Assembly: GCA_946618265.1 (NCBI GenBank)
Contig: CAMOLA010000090.1
Coordinates: 1-5,374 of the forward strand
Source: an uncultured Eggerthellaceae bacterium
Lineage (GTDB): Bacteria > Actinomycetota > Coriobacteriia > Coriobacteriales > Eggerthellaceae
Reading direction: 5' to 3'
Length of the DNA stretch: 5,374 nucleotides
The position numbers and the translations under genes are program-made. This document shows, in pieces, positions 1 through 5,351 of this stretch. The number at the start of each line of letters is the position of its first letter. The first letter of the stretch is position 1. The notes beneath the pieces are model-generated. The model saw only the letters and a list, made by a program, of their open reading frames with translations. It did no database searches and was not told where the DNA came from.

Positions 1-317
1 CGCCCATCGGCGAGGAAGAGGATTCCCAGCTGGGCGACTTCATCGAGGACGACGCCGCCGTGGTGCCGCCCGATGCTGCCAGCTTCTCCATGCTGCAGGA
101 GCAGCTGACCAAGGTGCTCGACGGCCTGGCCGAGCGCGAGCGCAAGGTCATCAGCCTGCGCTTCGGCTTGGAGGACGGCCATCCGCGCACGCTCGAGGAA
201 GTGGGCCGCGAGTTCGGAGTCACCCGCGAGCGCATTCGCCAGATCGAGTCGAAGACGCTTGCCAAGTTGCGCCACCCGTCGCGCTCGAGCAAGCTGAAGG
301 ATTATCTGGAAGACTAA
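1..317 (+). CDS. rpoD: RNA polymerase primary sigma factor, C-terminal part (5' end outside window)
   Basis: This is the tail of the housekeeping sigma-70 factor, which directs RNA polymerase to -10/-35 promoters. The reading frame is already open at base 3 and runs to TAA at 315-317, giving about 104 visible residues. The first residues ([16 protein letters not shown]) are the region 3.2 'sigma finger', which reaches into the active-site channel. Next comes region 4.1 ([15 protein letters not shown]), then the region 4.2 helix-turn-helix ([21 protein letters not shown]) that contacts the -35 element. The protein ends in the usual KLRHP...LKDYLED tail. The spacing and completeness of regions 3.2-4.2 fit an RpoD/SigA primary factor rather than an ECF or alternative sigma. 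Internal methionines such as the one encoded at 90 are not starts. A strong terminator follows directly, so the transcript probably ends here. Confidence 0.97.
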   Translation, partial: PIGEEEDSQLGDFIEDDAAVVPPDAASFSMLQEQLTKVLDGLAERERKVISLRFGLEDGHPRTLEEVGREFGVTRERIRQIESKTLAKLRHPSRSSKLKDYLED

Positions 318-344
318 GCCGCGCTGTCTGCGAGCGAAATGATG

Positions 345-378
345 GAACACCGGCACCGAGTGCCGGTGTTCTTTTTTT
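345..378 (+). terminator. Rho-independent terminator of rpoD
   Basis: An 11-bp perfect stem (345-355 with 361-371, GAACACCGGCA / TGCCGGTGTTC) is closed by a small CCGAG loop, in which C356-G360 can extend the stem. Seven T residues follow (372-378). It begins 27 nt after the rpoD stop codon and is a textbook intrinsic terminator. It separates rpoD from the downstream methyltransferase gene. Confidence 0.95.
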
Positions 379-506
379 CACATAGCATTTCTCTAAAAGA
401 CCTGCGATACGCTGGAGCGTATGTCGCGCACATTGCCGGGCGCCCGCCTCCGATTACGGGGTTTTGGGGGAATGGGACGAGCGGGATGGTGCGCACGGTT
501 CGCGCC

Positions 507-515
507 TGATATGTT
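507..515 (+). promoter_or_regulatory. Possible extended -10 promoter for rlmKL
   Basis: The sequence TGATATGTT fits an extended -10 (TGn followed by TATGTT, 4 of 6 consensus positions). No convincing -35 lies 16-18 nt upstream. If used, transcription would start near 522 and give a leader of about 30 nt before the TTG start at 553. That would exclude the upstream ATG at 421 from the message. This is a weak call from pattern alone. The rest of 379-552 shows no better promoter and no recognisable gene. Confidence 0.25.
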
Positions 516-540
516 GAACGTGCATGTTGAGCGAGACGTT

Positions 541-546
541 GAGGAG
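541..546 (+). promoter_or_regulatory. Ribosome binding site that decides the rlmKL start
   Basis: GAGGAG ends 6 nt before an in-frame TTG at 553, an ideal Shine-Dalgarno spacing. The in-frame ATGs upstream lack this: the one at 421 has GGAG only 3 nt away, and the one at 511 has no purine-rich site. The conserved family N-terminus (LEFFASCVSGLEQALADEL, like E. coli [20 protein letters not shown]) begins right after this TTG. Confidence 0.75.
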
Positions 547-552
547 AGCGTT

Positions 553-2886
553 TTGGAACTGGAATTCTTCGCGAGCTGCGTGAGCGGGCTCGAGCAGGCA
601 TTGGCCGATGAGCTGCGGGGTCTTGGCGTAGGCCGCGTGCGGCCCCTCGGCGGGGGCGTCGCGTTTTTCTGCGAGCCCGAACAGGCCATGCGCGCGTGCC
701 TGTGGTCGCGCATCGCGTCTCGCATCCTGCTGGTCGTGGGGCGCGTCAACGCGGGCGATGCGGCGCTGCTGTACGCGGGCGCCTATAACATCGCATGGGA
801 AGACGTGCTGGCTGACGATGCCACCATGGCGGTGCGCGCGCACGGCAGCAACGACGAGCTGCGCAACACGCGGTTCACGGCGCTCAAGGTGAAGGACGCG
901 ATCGCCGACCGCATGCGCGAGAAGCGCGACGTGCGCCCGGCGGTCGACACCCGCGCGCCGCGCGCATCGATCGACGTGCGCGTACGCGACAACCGCGCCA
1001 CCATTTCGCTCGACTTCTCGGGCGAGGCGCTCAACCATCGCGCCTATCTGGGCCCCGACGACAAGGAAGATGCGGCGCTGTCGTGCTCGCTGGCAGCCGG
1101 CGCCCTCGCGCTGGGCGGGTGGGACGCGTGCGCCAAGGCGGGCGCAGCGTTCGTCGATCCCGCATGCCGCGACGGCATCATGCTGGTCGAGGCCGCGATG
1201 ATGGCCTGCGATTGCGCTCCGGGCCTTCATCGGGCGAAATGGGGCTTCTTCGGCTGGGGCGGGTTCAGCCAGTCGACATGGGACGAGCTGCTCGACGAGG
1301 CGCACGAGCGCTTCGAGCGCGGGCTCGCCCAGATCGGCGGGGAAGAGGCGCTCGACCAATCCCAGTCGGCATTGCCCGACCTCGACCGCGTGCGGTTCGT
1401 GGGCACCTCGACGTCTTCGCCGTTCATCTCGCGCGCCCGCAAGCACGTGCGTCATGCGGGCTTGAGGCCCGTTGCCAGCATCGAGCTTTCCGACGCCGCC
1501 GGCATGGAAGAAGTCGTGCGCGAGCATGCGGCTTTGCGCAAGGCACCGGCGCTGTTCGTGGCCTGCAACATCGATGCGCAGTCGCGCGCCGATTCACCCG
1601 CCCATATCCAGGCGGACGAAGCCGCGTTCGTGGCGGCGAGCGCTTTGGCGCCGTCAGGCGCTGCCGGTGCTGCCGCGAAGGGCTCCGACCAGGAAGCCGA
1701 TGCAGCGTCCTCGCGGTTCGTCGCCGTCGGCGCGCAAGACGTGGCTTCGCGGTTCGGCGCGGATCCTGCCGAGCGGCACCGTATCGGCCGCGGTCGCATC
1801 GAGACGGCCGTCGAGGTGTTCGACGAGCCTCCTGCCGGCGGCCTCGTCATCGAGATCGCCGACCTGGCGGGCGGAGCGCCCCATAAGGTCGAGGTGCTCG
1901 AGGCGTCATCTGACCAGTTCGCGGCGCGCTTGCGCAAGGTGTTCAAGGAGCGGCGCAAGTGGGCCGCTCGCGAGGGCGTCACCTGTTATCGCATATACGA
2001 TTCGGACCTGCCCGATTACGCGGTCGCCATCGACTGGTACACGGGGGCGGGCGACGCGCGTGGCAACAACTACCTGCACATATCCGAGTACGCGCCGCCT
2101 GCTTCGATTGATGCGGGAAAGGCCCGGCGCCGGTTCGCCGACGTGCTGGCCATTGCGCCGGTCGTGTGCGGCATTCGTCCCGACCACGTGTTTTCCAAGA
2201 CGCGCGTGCGCGAGAAGGGCGGCGGGCAGTACCGCAATGCGGGCAGCCACCGCGCCTACGTGACCACGGTCGAGGAGGGTGGCCATACCTTCGAGGTCGA
2301 CCTTGCGGGGCGCCTGGATACGGGGCTGTTCCTGGACCATCGCCTGACGCGTGGCATCATCGGCGAGCGCGCCAAGGACGCGCGGTTCCTCAACCTGTTC
2401 GCGTACACGGGCACGGCCAGCGTCTACGCTGCCGCCGGCGGCGCGCGCGAGACGACGACGGTCGACCTGTCGCAGACCTATCTCGATTGGGCACAGCGCA
2501 ACATGGCCGCCAACGGGTTCGCCGGCGCGGATCATCGGTTCGAGAAGGCCGACGTCATGCGGTGGATCACCGAGGCGCGCCGTTCGGGCAGGCGGTTCGA
2601 CCTGATTTTCGTCGATCCGCCGACGTTCTCCAATTCCAAGTCGATGGGCAAGCGCACGTGGGACGTGCAGCGCGATCACGTCGAGCTGCTCATCGGCGTG
2701 TCGCGCCTGCTTTCCGAAGAAGGCGTCGCCGTGTTTTCGTGCAACCTGCGCTCGTTCAAGCCCTATGTGGAAGACCTCGAGAAATACGACGTGTCCATCA
2801 AGGACATCTCCCCGAGCACCATTCCCGAGGACTTTTCGCGCACGCCCAAGATTCACAAGTGCTACCTCGTGCGCCACGACGTGTAG
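553..2886 (+). CDS. rlmKL: Bifunctional-type 23S rRNA methyltransferase RlmKL, with a degenerate RlmL domain
   Basis: The protein has 777 residues from TTG 553 (821 from ATG 421); E. coli RlmKL has 702. In E. coli the N-terminal half makes m2G2445 and the C-terminal half makes m7G2069 in 23S rRNA, using SAM. The order seen is: N-terminal segment 3-44, THUMP RNA-binding domain about 45-155, RlmL-like domain about 160-340 with the family signature PGLHRAKWGFFGW (223-235), an Ala-rich variable linker about 343-454, and the RlmK domain about 455-777. RlmK looks intact: SAM motif NLFAYTGTASVY (614-625), TTTVDLSQTYLDWAQRN, catalytic-type DPPTFSNSK (from D688), VQRDH, and the closing DFSRTPKIHKCYLV. 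The RlmL half is not intact. DPxCGSGT is replaced by DPACRDGI (202-209), the acidic motif GSDSD by GTSTS (284-288), and NPPY by NIDA (339-342). I infer retained RNA binding and RlmK activity with probable loss of m2G2445 activity. The stop codon lies in a palindromic repeat. Confidence 0.93.
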   Translation: MELEFFASCVSGLEQALADELRGLGVGRVRPLGGGVAFFCEPEQAMRACLWSRIASRILLVVGRVNAGDAALLYAGAYNIAWEDVLADDATMAVRAHGSNDELRNTRFTALKVKDAIADRMREKRDVRPAVDTRAPRASIDVRVRDNRATISLDFSGEALNHRAYLGPDDKEDAALSCSLAAGALALGGWDACAKAGAAFVDPACRDGIMLVEAAMMACDCAPGLHRAKWGFFGWGGFSQSTWDELLDEAHERFERGLAQIGGEEALDQSQSALPDLDRVRFVGTSTSSPFISRARKHVRHAGLRPVASIELSDAAGMEEVVREHAALRKAPALFVACNIDAQSRADSPAHIQADEAAFVAASALAPSGAAGAAAKGSDQEADAASSRFVAVGAQDVASRFGADPAERHRIGRGRIETAVEVFDEPPAGGLVIEIADLAGGAPHKVEVLEASSDQFAARLRKVFKERRKWAAREGVTCYRIYDSDLPDYAVAIDWYTGAGDARGNNYLHISEYAPPASIDAGKARRRFADVLAIAPVVCGIRPDHVFSKTRVREKGGGQYRNAGSHRAYVTTVEEGGHTFEVDLAGRLDTGLFLDHRLTRGIIGERAKDARFLNLFAYTGTASVYAAAGGARETTTVDLSQTYLDWAQRNMAANGFAGADHRFEKADVMRWITEARRSGRRFDLIFVDPPTFSNSKSMGKRTWDVQRDHVELLIGVSRLLSEEGVAVFSCNLRSFKPYVEDLEKYDVSIKDISPSTIPEDFSRTPKIHKCYLVRHDV

Positions 2887-2924
2887 CGTATACATTTGGG
2901 GACAGTCCCCAAATGTACAATTAG
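2884..2924 (+). repeat. Palindromic repeat, copy 1 (REP-like)
   Basis: This 41-bp copy matches the one at 3024-3064 at 40 of 41 positions. Its core is a perfect inverted repeat with 13-nt arms (2891-2903 TACATTTGGGGAC; 2905-2917 its complement) around a single A at 2904. Asymmetric flanks, TAGCGTA on the left and CAATTAG on the right, are shared by both copies. The first three bases are the TAG stop of rlmKL. In RNA it would form a very strong hairpin but has no U-tract, so it is not a standard terminator. The GGGGACnGTCCCC palindrome resembles REP sequences mobilised by RAYT (Y1) transposases; that link is inference because no transposase is in view. Confidence 0.85.
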
Positions 2925-3023
2925 TGACCGAAAGGGAGTCTCCCCAACGGTCAGTCGGTCGCGTTCTCGAATGCACTGCGAGCCATTACGCAGTCGCGCG
3001 CGAGAGCGTATCCGCTGCACATT
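2925..3023. other. 99-bp spacer between the paired palindromes, with two hairpins
   Basis: No credible gene lies here. Hairpin 1 has outer arms TGACCG (2925-2930) and CGGTCA (2948-2953), and an inner GGGA/TCCC stem (2934-2937 with 2941-2944) with a GTC loop and a 3x3 internal loop. Hairpin 2 pairs ACTGCG (2975-2980) with CGCAGT (2989-2994) over an 8-nt loop. Near the right end, AGCGTAT (3005-3011) and CACATTT (3018-3024) look like a split, decayed version of the repeat's left edge. Together with the two palindromes this makes an ordered array of four hairpins. Confidence 0.55.
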
Positions 3024-3064
3024 TAGCGTATACATTTGGGGACTGTCCCCAAATGTACAATTAG
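3024..3064 (+). repeat. Palindromic repeat, copy 2 (REP-like)
   Basis: This is the second 41-bp copy, in direct orientation by its flanks and starting exactly 140 bp after copy 1. Its only difference is the central base of the palindrome (T3044, against A2904). The core arms are 3031-3043 and 3045-3057. Its last bases, TTA at 3061-3063, are the reverse complement of the TAA stop of the minus-strand NlpC/P60 gene. The repeat pair therefore fills both ends of the convergent intergenic region. There is no T-run for an intrinsic terminator on either strand. Confidence 0.85.
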
Positions 3065-5109
3065 CGCTTGACGGTCAGCTTGAGCGTGATCGTTTTCGCG
3101 GGGGCGGCTTGATGGGTTGCGTTCTCGGCAGCGGTCAGCTTGACCTTCACGTTGTAGGTGCCCTTCTTGAGGCTCTTCTTCAGCGTGATCTTTCCCGATT
3201 TCACGTTGACGGCGATTTTCTTGCCGCCGGCCTTGTTCGCCTTCTTGAAGCTCACGGCGCTTTTGGCGGAAACCTTCGCCAGCTTTCGCAAGTTGACGGT
3301 CTTCTTCTTGGCGAGCTTCTTGGTCTTGGCCGACGCCTTCAGCTTCTTCTTCACGGTGCTCTTGGCCGCAATCGTCTGGGCTGCCTTGCCGATCGTGAAC
3401 GTCTTGACCGTCGTTCCGGAATAGGCGCCCTTGCCCGTGACGGTCACGGTCGCAGACGAGCCGGGCTTGACGTTGTTGGCGTACGACACCTCGTAGTCGG
3501 TCCCCGCGGTCAGGCCGGCGACCGACACCTCAGGCTCGATGGCCTTGCCGGAATACATGTACGATGTTGCGGGAAGCGTGACGGCGTTGGCGTAGAACTC
3601 CATGTCGAACAGGCCGGGCCCTGCTTCGGATGCGGAAATGTAGGGGATGTCAGCGCAGGTCAGCGTCGTGAGCCAGGAAGCGCGGTTGCCGCGGATCATG
3701 TCGAGCGTGTTGATGGCGACGCTCTTCACCTGGTACGAAGCGGACGATTCGCCATAGATGTTGCCGATACCGCCGAGCGAGCTGATGACGTAGAGCTTGC
3801 CGTCGTCCTGGCCCAGGTAGATCATCTCGTGGCCGCCCCAGAACAGCACGGTGCCGAGCGGCATCTGCGCGATGGCGGCTGCTTTCTGGGCGTCGCTCAG
3901 GCCGGACAGGTCGTAGGTGCGCACGGGCTGGGCCATCTGCCAGGTGGTGTTGCGCGCGAGCTCGAAGCCGAAGCATTTGTACACGTCGCGCACGTAACCC
4001 GAGCAGTCGTTGGCTTCGAGCATGCCGCCCCAGCCATACATCTGGCCGAGCGAATGGAAGGCGACTTCGGCGATGTTGGCCTTGGTGAGCGGCAAGTAGC
4101 CCTCGTTCACCTGGGCAGATGCCGCGATGAGCGCCGGCTCGCGCGTGTAGGTGCCATCGGCGTTGCGCACGGGCAGGTAGCATACGTGGTTGTAGTAAGC
4201 CGAGCGCGTGCCCACGAGCTCGAGGGCGCTTTCGGGGCTGGCGAGGTCGATGCGCTCGAGCACCGTGCCCATGTACAGCAGGCGGTCGGCGGTGTCGGGC
4301 GTGACGCGCGTCTGCTCGGTGCGCACTTTGTAGCCGGTCACGACGAGCTCGTGGCCTGCGGGGATGTCCCATGCCTGGAGCCATTCGGCCTTGTTCTTGC
4401 AGATTGCCACGTCCTGCGCGGGGACCCATGCCGAGGGTATGCACGACGAAGTGCATTGGAAGAACTTCCCGTCGACGGACTGGGCGCGCACGATGAGCGG
4501 TTCGTTGACGCGTAGCATCGAGAGGTAGAGGTTGTCGTCATCGTTGTCGCCAGGGGTCAATCCCAGCATCCGATCGGTGGGATAGCAGCGCATCGTGGTG
4601 TGCGTGGTGACGATGGCGTACTGGCTGGCGATCGTCGGCGCGGTGCCGCCCGTGGGATAGTTCGCGATGATCGCGTCGGCTTCGGCTTGGGTGAGCAGGT
4701 TGCCGTCCTCGTCTTGGGCCTGGCCCACGAACCCGTCTGCGATTTCCTCGGCCGCGCTGTCCTTGATCGCTTGCTGGCGATCCGCGTCGTAGTAGTACAC
4801 CCGCGCCGTCTTCAGCGGCTGGAGCATCGTGCCGTCTCCGTCGACGCCGGCCTTGTTCAGGCGATCGATGGTCGCGCGGTCGGCGAGCACTTCGTCTGGG
4901 TTTTGCTGCTTGTCGCTCCAGTACGAGGCCTTCGTCATGTCGTCGGTCACGTCCGGCAGGAGGGCGACTGACTGAGCCGTGAGATTGGCGGCGTATGCCG
5001 TGCCGCCGAGCCCGCATGCGAGCGTGATGGCCAGCGCTGCCGCTGCAAAAACCGCCGCAATCGATGATGCTATTGCCTGCGAATGAATGGTTCCACGTTT
5101 TGCGTTCAT
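3061..5109 (-). CDS. Secreted SH3b–NlpC/P60 cell-wall peptidase with Ig-like, Lys-rich C-terminus
   Basis: A 682-residue exported protein, predicted to cleave peptidoglycan stem peptides. The start chosen (MNAKRGTIHS) gives a proper signal peptide: basic n-region, Ala-rich core 12-31, and AYA cleavage after residue 40. GAGGGG lies 11 nt upstream, a rather long spacing. The frame stays open to 5262, but the extra 51 residues would bury the signal peptide. Order: N_NLPC_P60-like segment about 45-160 (ASYWSDKQQNPDEVLADRATIDRLN), SH3b1-like about 162-247 with a CxxxC (219-223), SH3b2-like about 248-290, NlpC/P60 about 342-450, Ig-like repeat about 505-574 (YSGKAIEPEV...GTDYEVSY...VTGKGAYSG), and a basic tail 575-682. 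The catalytic Cys is C369 (NDCSG) and the His is H427 (GGHEMIYLG). The third catalytic position, usually His in a vIHs-type motif, appears to be Ser (YVISSLGG, S443). Domain family names come from recalled patterns, not a search. The precise substrate is unknown. Confidence 0.88.
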   Translation of the reverse strand: MNAKRGTIHSQAIASSIAAVFAAAALAITLACGLGGTAYAANLTAQSVALLPDVTDDMTKASYWSDKQQNPDEVLADRATIDRLNKAGVDGDGTMLQPLKTARVYYYDADRQQAIKDSAAEEIADGFVGQAQDEDGNLLTQAEADAIIANYPTGGTAPTIASQYAIVTTHTTMRCYPTDRMLGLTPGDNDDDNLYLSMLRVNEPLIVRAQSVDGKFFQCTSSCIPSAWVPAQDVAICKNKAEWLQAWDIPAGHELVVTGYKVRTEQTRVTPDTADRLLYMGTVLERIDLASPESALELVGTRSAYYNHVCYLPVRNADGTYTREPALIAASAQVNEGYLPLTKANIAEVAFHSLGQMYGWGGMLEANDCSGYVRDVYKCFGFELARNTTWQMAQPVRTYDLSGLSDAQKAAAIAQMPLGTVLFWGGHEMIYLGQDDGKLYVISSLGGIGNIYGESSASYQVKSVAINTLDMIRGNRASWLTTLTCADIPYISASEAGPGLFDMEFYANAVTLPATSYMYSGKAIEPEVSVAGLTAGTDYEVSYANNVKPGSSATVTVTGKGAYSGTTVKTFTIGKAAQTIAAKSTVKKKLKASAKTKKLAKKKTVNLRKLAKVSAKSAVSFKKANKAGGKKIAVNVKSGKITLKKSLKKGTYNVKVKLTAAENATHQAAPAKTITLKLTVKR

Positions 5110-5147
5110 AACCGTTTGAGCCCCTCTCGTTAGTGCATGTCCAATGG

Positions 5148-5156
5148 ATATTACCA
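5148..5156 (-). promoter_or_regulatory. Candidate extended -10 promoter for the NlpC/P60 gene
   Basis: Read on the minus strand this is TGGTAATAT, an extended -10 (TGn) followed by TAATAT (4 of 6 consensus positions). A start near 5141 would give a leader of about 32 nt that contains the GAGAGGGG ribosome site and leads to the ATG at 5109. No good -35 lies at 16-18 nt upstream, as is tolerated for extended -10 promoters. It supports the signal-peptide start over the longer open frame. Confidence 0.35.
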
Positions 5157-5244
5157 GATGCGGCGCAAGGGGCCGGTCAGTCTGGTTGCATGACCCAATT
5201 CCTGCGCAAATTGCGAAGACATGGCGAAATGCGACTTGTTGCGC

Positions 5245-5250
5245 TAGAAT
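5245..5250 (+). promoter_or_regulatory. -10 element of the tRNA promoter
   Basis: TAGAAT matches the -10 consensus at 5 of 6 positions and ends 14 nt before the mature tRNA 5' end, giving a short 5' leader for RNase P removal. The -35 at the expected distance is poor (TGGCGA, 5222-5227, 17-nt spacer). This promoter diverges from the one for the NlpC/P60 gene within a 155-bp intergenic region. Confidence 0.55.
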
Positions 5251-5264
5251 GTCGAACTGCAAAC

Positions 5265-5339
5265 GGGCCTATAGCTCAATGGCGGAGCAGGGGACTCATA
5301 ATCCCTTGGTTGCAGGTTCGAGTCCTGCTGGGCCCACCA
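5265..5339 (+). tRNA. tRNA with CAU anticodon, probably tRNA-Ile2 (AUA-reading)
   Basis: A full cloverleaf folds. The acceptor stem pairs GGGCCTA (5265-5271) with TGGGCCC (5329-5335). The D stem is GCTC/GAGC. The anticodon stem is GGGGA/TCCCT (first pair G-U), with loop CTCATAA and anticodon CAT at 5297-5299. The T stem is GCAGG/CCTGC with loop TTCGAGT. A73 is followed by an encoded CCA (5337-5339). The G1-C72 pair excludes initiator tRNA-fMet. The pairs C4-G69 and C5-G68 are the acceptor features that TilS uses to recognise tRNA-Ile2, and the anticodon arm closely resembles E. coli ileX. Elongator tRNA-Met remains the alternative. If it is Ile2, C34 is converted to lysidine so that it reads AUA. 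The short 7-nt D loop has A15, which can pair with U48, and an unusual G at position 21. Confidence 0.95.
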
Positions 5340-5351
5340 TCGAATCCACGG

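Noticed and set aside
454..1527. A 357-codon minus-strand open frame opposite the THUMP/RlmL region
   Set aside because: It is a shadow of the real gene, with a composition typical of antisense high-GC frames and no ribosome site or domain.
2891..2924. Copy 1 palindrome as an intrinsic terminator of rlmKL
   Set aside because: The hairpin is strong, but it is followed by CAATTAG with no T-run, so the canonical signal is missing. It is kept only as a possible 3'-end barrier.
1906..2976. A 356-codon minus-strand open frame opposite the RlmK domain
   Set aside because: The plus-strand protein matches RlmK along its length. The antisense frame is Arg/Ala/Val-rich with no motif and is explained by G/C third-position bias.
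2884..3064. CRISPR array
   Set aside because: Only two repeats, a 99-bp spacer, a fully palindromic core and no cas genes. The palindromic repeat pair fits a REP-like element better.
2896..4515. A 539-codon plus-strand open frame antisense to the NlpC/P60 gene
   Set aside because: It is a mirror of a high-GC coding region: low complexity in His, Gly, Leu and Arg, no recognisable domain, and its beginning is the palindromic repeat. The minus-strand frame has a signal peptide and clear domains.
5005..5025. Lipoprotein signal (lipobox) at Cys32 of the NlpC/P60 protein
   Set aside because: The residues before Cys32 are T-L-A, and Thr at -3 is a poor lipobox match. A normal AYA cleavage site lies eight residues further on.
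5110..5262. N-terminal extension of the NlpC/P60 protein (51 more residues, from Met at 5262)
   Set aside because: It would place the signal peptide internally and overlap the tRNA promoter region. The ribosome site and the extended -10 both fit the ATG at 5109.
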